DNA of 64,000 nt from positions 1,860,001 through 1,924,000 of the forward strand of contig NZ_CP159833.1 in the NCBI RefSeq assembly GCF_047730175.1. Direction: 5' to 3'. Made by a program: the position numbers and the translations under genes. Shown piece after piece: positions 1-8,676 of the stretch (its first letter is position 1; each line of letters opens with the position of its first letter). The stretch comes from Marifrigoribacter sp047730175. GTDB lineage: Bacteria; Bacteroidota; Bacteroidia; Flavobacteriales; Flavobacteriaceae. Below the pieces are notes generated by a model. It searched no databases, was not told the origin of the DNA, and was given only the letters and a program-made list of their open reading frames with translations.

Positions 1-330
1 GTAATCGCGTTAACGTATATCTTTGGGATCGGTAGAACCCGTTCTCAAGATATTTTAGAGAAAGCCGGAGTTAGCGAAGAAACAAAAGTAAATGAATGGA
101 CTGATGAAGAAATCGGAAAAATTCGTGATGCTGTTGGATCTTTTAAAATTGAAGGTGAATTACGTAGCGAAATTCAATTAAGTATAAAACGCTTAATGGA
201 TATTGGTTGTTACAGAGGTATTCGTCACAGAGTTGGTCTTCCTTTAAGAGGACAACGTACGAAGAATAACTCAAGAACAAGAAAAGGAAAACGTAAAACA
301 GTTGCTAACAAGAAAAAAGCAACTAAATAA
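1..330 (+). CDS. rpsM: 30S ribosomal protein S13 (5' end cut off by window)
   Basis: The frame is open from base 1 to a TAA at 328-330 and gives 109 residues of S13; only the first dozen or so residues are missing. S13 sits in the head of the small ribosomal subunit. The visible part has the typical core (YIFGIGRTRSQDIL), the CYRGIRHRVGLPLRGQRT segment, and a lysine/arginine-rich tail that reaches the decoding region. rpsK follows after 11 bases, the standard order of the bacterial alpha operon. Identification rests on sequence recognition and is secure. Confidence 0.97.
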   Translation, partial: VIALTYIFGIGRTRSQDILEKAGVSEETKVNEWTDEEIGKIRDAVGSFKIEGELRSEIQLSIKRLMDIGCYRGIRHRVGLPLRGQRTKNNSRTRKGKRKTVANKKKATK

Positions 331-341
331 TCACTAGAGAT

Positions 342-734
342 ATGGCAAAGTCTACCTCAAAAAGTACGAAAAAACGTAAAGTTAATGTTGAAGCAGTGGG
401 TCAAGCTCATGTTACAGCTTCATTTAACAACATTATAATATCGTTGACAAACAAGAACGGAGATGTAATCTCTTGGTCTTCTGCCGGTAAAATGGGTTTT
501 AGAGGATCTAAGAAGAATACTCCTTACGCTGCTCAATTAGCTGCGGAAGATGCATCTGGTGTTGCACATGGTTTAGGTTTACGTAAAGTAAAAGTTTATG
601 TAAAAGGACCTGGTAACGGAAGAGAGTCTGCAATAAGATCAATTCATAATGCAGGAATTGAAGTAACTGAAATTATCGATGTTACTCCAATGCCTCATAA
701 TGGATGTAGACCTCCAAAAAGAAGAAGAGTTTAA
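342..734 (+). CDS. rpsK: 30S ribosomal protein S11
   Basis: This 130-aa protein has the usual length for S11. It contains the conserved HVTASFNNIIISLT segment near residues 23-36, the GFRGSKKNTPYAAQ block, and the C-terminal PMPHNGCRPPKRRRV signature. S11 binds 16S rRNA in the platform of the 30S subunit, next to the Shine-Dalgarno region. It lies between rpsM and rpsD in the alpha operon. The 87-base spacer after it is longer than the others here and is structured (see the leader entry). Confidence 0.98.
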   Translation: MAKSTSKSTKKRKVNVEAVGQAHVTASFNNIIISLTNKNGDVISWSSAGKMGFRGSKKNTPYAAQLAAEDASGVAHGLGLRKVKVYVKGPGNGRESAIRSIHNAGIEVTEIIDVTPMPHNGCRPPKRRRV

Positions 735-750
735 TTAATAAATATCAATC

Positions 751-808
751 TGAAGGAGATTAGGAAACTAGAGGATAAGAATAAGACCTTAATTTAGTTT
801 TCCCTTCA
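751..808 (+). promoter_or_regulatory. Structured spacer before rpsD, candidate S4 autoregulatory leader
   Basis: The rpsK-rpsD spacer can fold into nested pairs: TGAAGG (751-756) with CCTTCA (803-808), GGAAACTA (763-770) with TAGTTTTCC (795-803), and AGG (772-774) with CCT (787-789). The first two stems compete for base 803, so they may be alternatives. S4 is the usual translational repressor of the alpha operon, and S4-binding leaders before rpsD are known in several phyla. Function here is inferred from position and folding only. Confidence 0.5.
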
Positions 809-821
809 AAAACAATTTAAA

Positions 822-1427
822 ATGGCAAGATATACTGGTCCAAAAACTAAAATAGCTCGAAAGTTTGGCGAAGCTATTTTCGGAGATGATAAATCATTCG
901 AAAAAAGAAATTACCCTCCAGGACAACACGGTAATAACCGTCGTAGAGGAAAAAAATCTGAATACGCAATTCAATTAGCTGAAAAGCAAAAAGCTAAATA
1001 TACCTACGGTATTTTAGAGCGTCAATTCAGAAATATGTTTAAAAAAGCAACTGCAGCTCCAGGAATTACTGGTGAGGTGTTGTTACAATTATGTGAGTCT
1101 AGATTAGACAACGTAGTATTTAGAATGGGAGTAGCTCCTACTCGTAGTGCTGCTAGACAATTAGTGTCTCACAGACATATTACAGTAAATGGTGAAAAAG
1201 TTAACATCCCTTCTTATCAGTTAAAAGCTGGTGATACAGTAGGTGTTAGAGAAAAATCCAAATCTTTGGAAGCAATTGAAGTTTCATTATCAAATGCTAA
1301 TCATGTTTACGAATGGATTACTTGGGACAATGCAACAAAAAGAGGAACGTTTGTTTCTATACCGCAACGTCTTCAAATTCCTGAAAACATAAACGTACAA
1401 TTCATCGTCGAATTATATTCTAAATAA
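822..1427 (+). CDS. rpsD: 30S ribosomal protein S4
   Basis: This 201-aa protein matches S4 in length and motifs. The N-terminal region MARYTGPKTKIARKFGEAIF is the zinc-free form. The NYPPGQHG segment follows, and an S4 RNA-binding domain begins near residue 90 (LCESRLDNVVFRMG, then RQLVSHRHITVNG). S4 is a primary 16S rRNA binder that nucleates 30S assembly, and in many bacteria it represses its own operon. The ATG at 822 gives the canonical N-terminus. Confidence 0.98.
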   Translation: MARYTGPKTKIARKFGEAIFGDDKSFEKRNYPPGQHGNNRRRGKKSEYAIQLAEKQKAKYTYGILERQFRNMFKKATAAPGITGEVLLQLCESRLDNVVFRMGVAPTRSAARQLVSHRHITVNGEKVNIPSYQLKAGDTVGVREKSKSLEAIEVSLSNANHVYEWITWDNATKRGTFVSIPQRLQIPENINVQFIVELYSK

Positions 1428-1448
1428 TAAATAACACACAGTCACACT

Positions 1449-2441
1449 ATGGCAGTATTTACATTTCAGAAGCCCGATAAAGTTATCTTAATTAATTCAA
1501 CTGATTTTGAAGGAAAATTTGAATTTCGTCCTTTAGAACCTGGTTACGGATTAACTGTTGGTAACGCATTAAGACGTGTATTACTTTCTTCATTAGAAGG
1601 TTTTGCAATTACTTCGGTTCGTATCGAAGGAGTAGATCATGAATTTTCTACAATTGCAGGCGTTGTTGAAGATGTTACAGAAATAATTTTAAATTTAAAA
1701 CAAGTTTGTTTTAAAAGACAAATTGATGAAATAGACAACGAAACTGTTACTATTTCAATTTCCGGAGAAGAACAATTAAAAGCAGGAGATTTTCAAAAAT
1801 TTATTTCTGGATTTCAAGTATTGAATCCAGACTTAGTAATTTGTAATATGGATCCTAAAGTAAACCTTAATTTCGAAATTACGATTGAAAAAGGTAGAGG
1901 GTATGTTCCAGCTGAAGAAAATAAAAAAGCAGGAGCTCCATTAGGAACTATATTTACAGATTCTATCTATACACCTATTAAAAATGTTAAGTATAGTATT
2001 GAGAATTACCGAGTAGAGCAAAAAACAGATTACGAAAAATTAATTTTCGAAATCATTACTGATGGATCTATAAATCCAAAAGATGCTTTAACAGAAGCTG
2101 CTAAAACTTTAATACATCACTTTATGTTATTTAGCGATGAGCGTATTACGCTTGAAGCTGATGAGATAGCACAAACTGAAACGTATGATGAGGAATCACT
2201 TCACATGAGACAGTTACTTAAAACAAAATTAATCGACATGGATCTTTCAGTTCGTGCATTAAATTGTTTAAAAGCTGCAGAAGTTGATACTTTAGGAGAT
2301 TTAGTATCTTTCAACAAAAACGATTTAATGAAGTTCAGAAACTTCGGAAAAAAATCACTTACTGAACTAGAAGAATTAGTTGATGTAAAAGGATTAAATT
2401 TCGGAATGGACCTTTCAAAATACAAATTAGATAAAGATTAA
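1449..2441 (+). CDS. rpoA: DNA-directed RNA polymerase subunit alpha
   Basis: This 330-aa protein is the alpha subunit, which dimerises to start RNA polymerase assembly and contacts activators and upstream promoter DNA. The N-terminal domain has the GYGLTVGNALRRVLLSSLEG block near residues 32-51. The C-terminal domain, after about residue 250, carries the helix-hairpin-helix region (LSVRALNCLKAAEVDTLGDL, then FRNFGKKSLTELEELV). It lies in its usual place between rpsD and rplQ, 21 bases after rpsD. Confidence 0.98.
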   Translation: MAVFTFQKPDKVILINSTDFEGKFEFRPLEPGYGLTVGNALRRVLLSSLEGFAITSVRIEGVDHEFSTIAGVVEDVTEIILNLKQVCFKRQIDEIDNETVTISISGEEQLKAGDFQKFISGFQVLNPDLVICNMDPKVNLNFEITIEKGRGYVPAEENKKAGAPLGTIFTDSIYTPIKNVKYSIENYRVEQKTDYEKLIFEIITDGSINPKDALTEAAKTLIHHFMLFSDERITLEADEIAQTETYDEESLHMRQLLKTKLIDMDLSVRALNCLKAAEVDTLGDLVSFNKNDLMKFRNFGKKSLTELEELVDVKGLNFGMDLSKYKLDKD

Positions 2442-2443
2442 TA

Positions 2444-2485
2444 CATCATATTTTGCTCCTCTTAAAGAGTTGAAGCAAGATGATG
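2444..2485 (+). promoter_or_regulatory. Hairpin in the rpoA-rplQ spacer, candidate L17 leader
   Basis: The 60-base spacer folds into one long interrupted stem. CATCAT (2444-2449) pairs with ATGATG (2480-2485), TTGCT (2453-2457) with AGCAA (2474-2478), and CTCT (2459-2462) with AGAG (2466-2469). There is no T-run after it, so it does not look like a terminator. Structured elements before rplQ are known in other phyla; a role in L17 regulation here is inference. Confidence 0.5.
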
Positions 2486-2501
2486 ATTAAAACAAAATGT
2501 C

Positions 2502-2975
2502 ATGAGACACGGAAAAAAAGTAAATCATTTAGGAAGAAAAACAGCGCATAGAAAGTCAATGTTGGCTAATATGGCATGTTCCCTAATTGAACATAAAAGA
2601 ATAAACACAACAGTTGCTAAAGCAAAAGCTTTAAAACAATTTGTTGAACCTTTAATAACAAAGTCTAAAGTAGATATAACACATAATCGTCGTATTGTGT
2701 TTGCTAGATTACGTCAAAAAGAAGCTGTGACTGAATTATTCAGAGAAGTAGCAGTAAAAGTTGGTGATCGTCCAGGAGGATATACTCGAATTATTAAATT
2801 AGGGAATCGTTTAGGGGATAATGCTGATATGGCAATGATCGAATTAGTAGACTTTAATGAAATTTACAATGCTGGTAAAGCAGTTAAGAAGAAAACTACT
2901 CGTCGTAGTCGTCGTGGAGGCTCTAAAGAAGTGCCGCCAGTTGTAGAAACTGAGGCAACAAAAGAAGAAGAGTAA
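2502..2975 (+). CDS. rplQ: 50S ribosomal protein L17
   Basis: This 157-aa L17 has the conserved N-terminus MRHGKKVNHLGRKTAHRKSM and the core through GGYTRIIKLGNRLGDNADMAMIELVD near residues 92-118. The C-terminal tail of about 35 residues is first basic (KKKTTRRSRRGGSK) and then acidic (ETEATKEEE); such extended tails are common in Bacteroidota L17. It is the last gene of the alpha operon and is followed directly by a strong terminator. Confidence 0.98.
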   Translation: MRHGKKVNHLGRKTAHRKSMLANMACSLIEHKRINTTVAKAKALKQFVEPLITKSKVDITHNRRIVFARLRQKEAVTELFREVAVKVGDRPGGYTRIIKLGNRLGDNADMAMIELVDFNEIYNAGKAVKKKTTRRSRRGGSKEVPPVVETEATKEEE

Positions 2976-2999
2976 ATGAAATTTTACTATAAATAATAA

Positions 3000-3035
3000 A
3001 AAGGGATAAACATTTTAAGTTTATCCCTTTTTTTA
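3000..3035 (+). terminator. Intrinsic terminator of the alpha operon
   Basis: AAAGGGATAAAC (3000-3011) pairs perfectly with GTTTATCCCTTT (3019-3030) across a 7-base loop and runs into a T tract. It lies 24 bases after the rplQ stop codon. Confidence 0.9.
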
Positions 3036-3098
3036 TGAACTTTTTTTAAATTGTTGAAAAAATTTAGTTTCAAAAGATTAAAAGAAAATTGATTTAAT

Positions 3099-3106
3099 TA
3101 ATTTTG
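3099..3106 (+). promoter_or_regulatory. Probable -7 box of the carA-eno promoter
   Basis: TAATTTTG matches the Bacteroidota -7 consensus TAnnTTTG. It lies after the rplQ terminator and about 95 bases before the carA start. No clear -33 TTTG was found at the expected spacing, so the call is tentative. Confidence 0.4.
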
Positions 3107-3201
3107 TAGAACTAATTTATATATGAAATGAGCAAAATAACAAAAAGTGATTTTATGTTGTTTTGTGAGTTCCATGTGTCCAAACAAAGATTTAAAAACA
3201 C

Positions 3202-4323
3202 ATGAAATATCAAAATAGAAAAAAAGCAATTATACTTCTAGCTGATGGTGCCATTTTTTATGGGAAAGCTGTCGGAAATAAAGAAGGAACTTCTTTTGGA
3301 GAAGTTTGCTTTAATACCGGAATGACAGGATATCAAGAAGTATTCACAGACCCTTCATATTATGGTCAATTAATGGTTACCACAAATGCCCATATTGGAA
3401 ATTACGGTGTAGCAGAAAATGAAAGTGAATCAGATTCTATCAAAATTAAAGGTTTGATTTGTAGAAATTTTAGTTATAATTATTCACGTCCTGAAGCAAA
3501 TGATACTTTAGAAAATTTTTTAGAGAAAAACAATCTTTTAGCAATTAGTGATATTGATACTCGAGCTTTAGTAAGCTATATTAGGGATAATGGAGCTATG
3601 AATGCAGTTATTTCTACGGAAGTAGATTCAATTGAGAATTTAAAAAAGCAATTAGCCGAAGTACCTCCAATGAACGGCTTAGAATTGGCGTCAAAAGTTT
3701 CTACTAAAGAACCTTATTTTTATGGAAATCCAGATGCTGCATATAAGATTTCAGCTTTAGACATTGGAATTAAAAAGAACATTTTAAGAAATCTTGAAGA
3801 AAGAGATTGTTATGTAAAAGTCTTTCCATATAATACTAAATTTGAAGAAATGAAATCATTTAATCCAGATGGTTATTTCTTATCAAACGGTCCTGGAGAT
3901 CCAGAACCGCTTACGGATGCAATTAAAGCCGCTAAACAGATGGTGGACAGTAATTTGCCTGTATTTGGTATTTGTTTGGGACATCAAGTTTTAGCATTGT
4001 CTAATGGTATTTCTACTTATAAAATGCACAATGGACATAGAGGAATTAATCATCCCATTAAAAATTTACTGACAGGCAAAGGAGAAATAACTTCCCAAAA
4101 CCACGGTTTTGCAATCAATAGAGAAGAAACAGAAAACCATAAAGATGTTGAAATCACACATGTTCATTTAAATGACCATACAGTTGCTGGTATTAGAATA
4201 AAAAATAAACCAGCCTTTTCTGTTCAATATCATCCAGAAGCAAGTCCTGGACCAAACGATGCGACCTATCTTTTCGATGAATTTATTACCAATATAAAAA
4301 ATCATAAATTACAAACAGCATGA
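3202..4323 (+). CDS. carA: Carbamoyl-phosphate synthase small subunit
   Basis: This 373-aa protein is the glutamine amidotransferase subunit that feeds ammonia to CarB for carbamoyl phosphate, used in arginine and pyrimidine synthesis. The N-terminal CPSase small-chain domain has GTSFGEVCFNTGMTGYQEV. The class I glutaminase domain has the nucleophile Cys258 in VFGICLGHQ and His344/Glu346 in QYHPEASPGP. The start at 3202 gives the usual N-terminus. Its stop overlaps the eno start by four bases (ATGA), indicating translational coupling. carB is not in this window. Confidence 0.96.
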   Translation: MKYQNRKKAIILLADGAIFYGKAVGNKEGTSFGEVCFNTGMTGYQEVFTDPSYYGQLMVTTNAHIGNYGVAENESESDSIKIKGLICRNFSYNYSRPEANDTLENFLEKNNLLAISDIDTRALVSYIRDNGAMNAVISTEVDSIENLKKQLAEVPPMNGLELASKVSTKEPYFYGNPDAAYKISALDIGIKKNILRNLEERDCYVKVFPYNTKFEEMKSFNPDGYFLSNGPGDPEPLTDAIKAAKQMVDSNLPVFGICLGHQVLALSNGISTYKMHNGHRGINHPIKNLLTGKGEITSQNHGFAINREETENHKDVEITHVHLNDHTVAGIRIKNKPAFSVQYHPEASPGPNDATYLFDEFITNIKNHKLQTA

Positions 4324-5606
4324 GCATAATCATAGACATACACGCACGTCAAATATTTGATTCAAGAGGGAATCCAACTGTCGAAGTTGATGTTATTACG
4401 GATAATGGGGTTTTAGGCCGTGCAGCAGTTCCTTCAGGTGCTTCTACAGGAGAACATGAGGCTGTAGAATTAAGAGATGGTGGTGATGATTATATGGGTA
4501 AAGGAGTGAGTATTGCTGTTGCAAATGTAAATGGAAAAATTGCAGGGACTTTACTTGGTGTTTCCGTTTTTGAACAAGAACAAATAGATCAAATAATGAT
4601 TGATTTAGATGGTACGCCTAACAAATCTAACTTAGGAGCTAATGCAATTCTTGGTGTTTCTTTAGCTGTAGCTAAAGCAGCCGCAAATGAATTAGGAATG
4701 CCTCTGTATCGATATGTTGGTGGAGTAAGCGCGAAAACACTTCCTGTACCTATGATGAATATTATTAATGGAGGTTCACATAGTGATGCTCCTATTGCTT
4801 TTCAAGAATTTATGATTGTACCAATTTTAGCAAATGATTTTTCAGATGCGATGAAAATGGGTAGTGAAGTATTTCATCATTTAAAGAAAGTTTTACATGA
4901 CAGAAATTTAAGTACAGCAGTTGGTGATGAAGGTGGTTTTGCTCCTGCTTTAGAAGGAACAGAAGATGCTTTAGATACTATTGCTAAGGCTGTTGAGAAT
5001 GCAGGATATTCTTTTGGAAAAGATATAATGATTGCCCTTGATTGTGCTGCAGCAGAGTTTTATGTAAACGGACAATATGATTACTCAAAATTTGAAGGTA
5101 CATCAGGAAAAATGCGTTCATCTAAAGAACAAGCTGATTATTTAGCAACGTTGTGTGAACAATATCCAATTATTTCAGTAGAAGATGGAATGGATGAAAA
5201 CGATTGGGAAGGTTGGAAATATTTAACTGAAATAACTGGAGACAAAGTTCAATTGGTTGGGGACGATTTATTTGTTACTAATGTAGAAAGACTTTCAAGA
5301 GGAATTAAGGAGAACATTGCTAATTCTATATTGATAAAAGTGAATCAAATAGGTACGTTATCTGAAACTATTGCCGCTGTTACTATGGCGCATAATGCAG
5401 GATATACCTCTGTTATGTCACATCGATCTGGTGAAACAGAAGATAATACAATTGCAGATTTAGCAGTTGCTCTAAATTGTGGTCAAATTAAAACAGGATC
5501 TATGTCAAGAAGTGATAGAATGGCAAAATACAATCAGTTAATACGTATAGAAGAACAATTAGAAAATGCGGCTTATTTTCCACAAAGAGGCGCATTTAAA
5601 ATTTAA
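4320..5606 (+). CDS. eno: Enolase
   Basis: This 428-aa protein is phosphopyruvate hydratase, converting 2-phosphoglycerate to phosphoenolpyruvate. The N-terminal domain opens with IIDIHARQIFDSRGNPTVEVDV. The barrel has GDEGGFAP (residues 202-209), with Glu204 as a likely catalytic residue, the metal ligands in IALDCAAAEF and ISVEDGMDENDW, and catalytic Lys340 in ILIKVNQIGTL. SHRSGETEDN follows near residue 370. It overlaps carA by four bases and is closed by a terminator. Confidence 0.98.
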   Translation: MSIIIDIHARQIFDSRGNPTVEVDVITDNGVLGRAAVPSGASTGEHEAVELRDGGDDYMGKGVSIAVANVNGKIAGTLLGVSVFEQEQIDQIMIDLDGTPNKSNLGANAILGVSLAVAKAAANELGMPLYRYVGGVSAKTLPVPMMNIINGGSHSDAPIAFQEFMIVPILANDFSDAMKMGSEVFHHLKKVLHDRNLSTAVGDEGGFAPALEGTEDALDTIAKAVENAGYSFGKDIMIALDCAAAEFYVNGQYDYSKFEGTSGKMRSSKEQADYLATLCEQYPIISVEDGMDENDWEGWKYLTEITGDKVQLVGDDLFVTNVERLSRGIKENIANSILIKVNQIGTLSETIAAVTMAHNAGYTSVMSHRSGETEDNTIADLAVALNCGQIKTGSMSRSDRMAKYNQLIRIEEQLENAAYFPQRGAFKI

Positions 5607-5626
5607 GAAAGACTATTTTTTATAAG

Positions 5627-5654
5627 AAAAGCCTGCAAATTGCAGGCTTTTTTA
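5627..5654 (+). terminator. Intrinsic terminator after eno
   Basis: GCCTGCA (5631-5637) pairs with TGCAGGC (5641-5647), flanked by an A-run before and a T-run after. It begins about 20 bases after the eno stop codon. Confidence 0.9.
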
Positions 5655-5791
5655 TTGTGTGAGACTTCTAAAGAAAAAAAACTAGTATTAAAACACTTTA
5701 TGGCTTAACAAACGTATGTAAACCTTTTAAAAATTGACCATTATTTTGTAACTTAGCATTCCCTAAAAATCATTAAAATCAAATCAAATTT

Positions 5792-7078
5792 ATGTCTAGA
5801 ATAGCGACACTCGAAATAGAAGGTAAGAAATATGAATTTCCTATAATTGAAGGAACTGAAAATGAAATTGCTATTGATATAAAAACACTTCGAGGGGTAA
5901 CAGGAGGAGTAACTACAATTGACCCAGGTTACAAAAATACAGGTGCTTGTGAAAGTGCAATTACTTTTTTAAATGGTGAAGAAGGAATATTACGTTATAG
6001 AGGATATTCTATTGAAGATTTAGCTGAAAAGGCAGACTTTCTAGAAGTATGTTATTTATTAATTTTTGGTGAATTACCTTCAAAAGAAGAATTAGATAAA
6101 TTTCATGCAGATATTAAAGAACAATCTCATGTAGATGAAGATGTAAAAAAGATCATTGATGGTTTTCCAAAAGCTGCACATCCTATGGGTGTTTTGTCAT
6201 CTCTAACGAGTGCTTTAGTTGCTTTTAATCCTACTTCTGTAAATGTAGATTCAGAAGAAGAAATGTATAATGCAATTGTACGTATTTTAGGTAAATTTCC
6301 AGTACTTACAGCTTGGGCATATAGAAAAAGAGCAGGACTTCCATTAGATTATGGTGATAATTCATTAGGATATGTAGAGAACATTCTTAAAATGATGTTC
6401 AAGAAACCTACCGATGAATATGTAGCTAATCCAATCGTAAAAGATGCCTTAGACAAACTTTTAATTCTACATGCAGATCACGAACAAAACTGTTCAACGT
6501 CTACAGTGCGAATTGTAGGATCATCTAATGCAGGATTATTTGTTTCGATTTCAGCAGGTATTAATGCTTTATGGGGCCCATTACATGGTGGAGCAAATCA
6601 AGCAGTGATTGAAATGTTGGAAGCTATAAAAGAAGATGGAGGAGATACCAAAAAGTTCATGGCCAAAGCAAAAGATAAATCTGATCCATTTCGTTTAATG
6701 GGATTTGGTCATAGAGTTTATAAAAATTTCGACCCAAGAGCTAAAATTATTAAAGTAGCAGCAGATGAACTTCTTGCAGAATTAGGGATCGATGATCCTA
6801 TCTTGGAAATTGCTAAAGGACTTGAAAAAGAAGCCTTAGAAGACCAATATTTTGTAGATAGAAAATTATATCCAAATGTAGATTTCTATTCTGGAATCAT
6901 TTACAGAGCTTTAGGGATACCTACTGAAATGTTTACACCGATGTTTGCATTAGGTAGATTACCAGGTTGGATTGCTCAATGGAGGGAAATGCGCTTACGT
7001 AAAGAGCCAATAGGAAGACCAAGACAAGTTTATATAGGAGAAACACTACGGGACTTTAAATCGGTAGAAAAAAGATAA
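5792..7078 (+). CDS. gltA: Citrate synthase (type II)
   Basis: This 428-aa protein has the length of the hexameric, NADH-sensitive type II citrate synthases. It condenses acetyl-CoA and oxaloacetate at the entry of the TCA cycle. Active-site regions are visible: HADHEQNCSTSTVR (His227, His230), GPLHGGANQAVIEML near residue 267, and MGFGHRVYKNFDPRA with His307 and the aspartate after it. It has its own terminator on each side and so looks monocistronic. Confidence 0.97.
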   Translation: MSRIATLEIEGKKYEFPIIEGTENEIAIDIKTLRGVTGGVTTIDPGYKNTGACESAITFLNGEEGILRYRGYSIEDLAEKADFLEVCYLLIFGELPSKEELDKFHADIKEQSHVDEDVKKIIDGFPKAAHPMGVLSSLTSALVAFNPTSVNVDSEEEMYNAIVRILGKFPVLTAWAYRKRAGLPLDYGDNSLGYVENILKMMFKKPTDEYVANPIVKDALDKLLILHADHEQNCSTSTVRIVGSSNAGLFVSISAGINALWGPLHGGANQAVIEMLEAIKEDGGDTKKFMAKAKDKSDPFRLMGFGHRVYKNFDPRAKIIKVAADELLAELGIDDPILEIAKGLEKEALEDQYFVDRKLYPNVDFYSGIIYRALGIPTEMFTPMFALGRLPGWIAQWREMRLRKEPIGRPRQVYIGETLRDFKSVEKR

Positions 7079-7093
7079 ATTAAAAGTATTTAT

Positions 7094-7126
7094 AAAAAAG
7101 CGCCTTCGGAAGAAGGTGCTTTTTTT
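7094..7126 (+). terminator. Intrinsic terminator after gltA
   Basis: GCGCCTTC (7100-7107) pairs with GAAGGTGC (7112-7119), with one G-T wobble, around a GGAA tetraloop, followed by a T-run. It ends 11 bases before the next start codon. Confidence 0.88.
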
Positions 7127-7137
7127 ATATTTGTGAT

Positions 7138-8052
7138 ATGATAAACCTACACGTTTCAGATGAAATTTCAAGATTAAGGGCAGTCGTACTAGGAACTGCT
7201 TCTTCTAATGGACCTACTCCTAAGGTAGAAGAAACTTACGACCCTAAGTCTGCTGAACATATAAAAGCAGGAACATATCCTAAAGAAGCGGATATGATTC
7301 ATGAAATGGAAGCTTTACATCAAGTATTTAAAAAATATGATGTAACCGTGTATCGACCAGAAAAAATTTCCGATTACAATCAAATATTTTCAAGAGATAT
7401 TGCTTTTGTTATTGAGGATAAACTGATTATTGCTAATATTTTACCCGATAGAGATAAAGAAATTGATGCTATTGAATATGTATGGTCTCAAGTTGAAAAA
7501 AATAAACGTATTACTTTACCTGAAGAAGCTCATATTGAAGGTGGAGATGTGATGCCCTGGGGCGAATATATTTTTGTAGGGACTTTTAGAGGTGAAGATT
7601 ATTCAGATTTTATAACAGCTCGAACAAATATGACCGCCGTAAAATGTTTGGAAGAATTGTTTCCAAATAAAAAAGTGGTTTCATTTAATTTGCGAAAATC
7701 CAATACCATAGCTAAAGATAATGCACTTCATCTTGATTGCTGTTTTCAACCCATAGGAAAAGGAAAATGTATAATTCATAAGGAAGGATTTTTAGAGGAA
7801 AAAGAATATGAATGGTTGGTTAATCTCTTCGGAAAAGAAAATTGTTTTCATATAAGTAAAGAAGAAATGTACCAAATGAATAGTAATATTTTTTCTATTT
7901 CTCCAGAAGTAATTATTTCAGAAAGAAACTTTACACGTCTTAATGCTTGGCTTCGTTCTGAAGGATTTACTGTAGAAGAAGTGCCCTATTCAGAAATAGC
8001 AAAGCAAGAAGGACTATTACGTTGCTCTACGATGCCATTAATAAGAGATTAA
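7138..8052 (+). CDS. Arginine deiminase / dimethylargininase-like amidinotransferase-fold protein
   Basis: This 304-aa protein belongs to the guanidine-group modifying enzyme superfamily (pentein fold), which hydrolyses arginine or methylarginines, or transfers amidines. Family landmarks are visible: FSRDIAFVIED near residue 88, HIEGGDVMPWG near 138, His198 in ALHLDCCFQ, and the C-terminal nucleophile Cys296 in LLRCSTMPL. Substrate cannot be fixed from sequence; citrulline or dimethylarginine hydrolase activity is plausible. The start is 60 bases after gltA. Its stop overlaps the convergent DinB-like gene by four bases. Confidence 0.8.
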   Translation: MINLHVSDEISRLRAVVLGTASSNGPTPKVEETYDPKSAEHIKAGTYPKEADMIHEMEALHQVFKKYDVTVYRPEKISDYNQIFSRDIAFVIEDKLIIANILPDRDKEIDAIEYVWSQVEKNKRITLPEEAHIEGGDVMPWGEYIFVGTFRGEDYSDFITARTNMTAVKCLEELFPNKKVVSFNLRKSNTIAKDNALHLDCCFQPIGKGKCIIHKEGFLEEKEYEWLVNLFGKENCFHISKEEMYQMNSNIFSISPEVIISERNFTRLNAWLRSEGFTVEEVPYSEIAKQEGLLRCSTMPLIRD

Positions 8053-8495
8053 TTATCTAAAAGTCTCCGGTGGTAATTAATTTGCCCTAAATGATAGGCC
8101 AAATGCGTAGTTAAATGCACCAAAAAATATTGTGTGCTCATGGGTGCTCCGAAAACATTCAAAGGATATTCATTGATTAAATCATCATTCTTTAGTTTTA
8201 GAAGAGCATATTTAACAAGCTCTTTTGTTATTTCAATTTCCTCTTTAAGTTTTGCTACGGGTACATTTTTTAATGAGAACTCTAGTTCACGTTGTCTAAT
8301 ATATCCACTATTCCCTAATTGAGCTCCTATAAAATGATTCAAATTACCAATGAGATGCAAGCATAAATTTCCAGCTGAATTCTTTAAGTCTTTATCTAAC
8401 TTCCAAAGATTCTTCTCGTTTTTGTATAATTCTATTTCTTTAATTAGTTGATTTAAATCTCTTTCAAATATTTTTATTAAGTCTTTAGATAGCAT
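8049..8495 (-). CDS. DinB-like four-helix protein (DUF1572/DUF664 type)
   Basis: This 148-aa, largely helical protein resembles the DinB/YfiT-like superfamily, whose members are often metal-binding and thiol-linked enzymes or damage-inducible proteins. Histidines occur at typical helix positions: LCLHLIGNLNHFIG near residues 45-58 and FLVHLTTHLAYHLGQINYHR near 124-143, a plausible His triad. It is transcribed toward the deiminase-like gene and is probably monocistronic. The exact subfamily and function are not certain. Confidence 0.7.
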   Translation of the reverse strand: MLSKDLIKIFERDLNQLIKEIELYKNEKNLWKLDKDLKNSAGNLCLHLIGNLNHFIGAQLGNSGYIRQRELEFSLKNVPVAKLKEEIEITKELVKYALLKLKNDDLINEYPLNVFGAPMSTQYFLVHLTTHLAYHLGQINYHRRLLDN

Positions 8496-8595
8496 AAAAT
8501 TCTATTTATATTTTGATCGCCATTAAAGGTAAATAAAATGATTATTATCATCGACATATTTTAGTATAGGTAGTAATTAGATTATAGAACTTTTA

Positions 8596-8627
8596 TACTT
8601 TTGTTTTACTTATTATAGTTACTATAA
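8596..8627 (+). promoter_or_regulatory. ctlX promoter -7 box with adjacent palindrome
   Basis: TACTTTTG (8596-8603) matches the TAnnTTTG -7 consensus. Ten bases downstream lies TTATAGTTACTATAA (8613-8627), a palindrome with 7-bp arms around one base. It would cover the start of transcription and could be a repressor operator; this is inference. Confidence 0.45.
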
Positions 8628-8676
8628 AAAGGTATAAGTTTAATTAACAAGGTGTCGTATTTAATACATATTTAGA

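Noticed and set aside
5741..5756. gltA promoter (TTATTTTG or TAACTTAG)
   Set aside because: Neither box matches TAnnTTTG fully, and no -33 box fits either.
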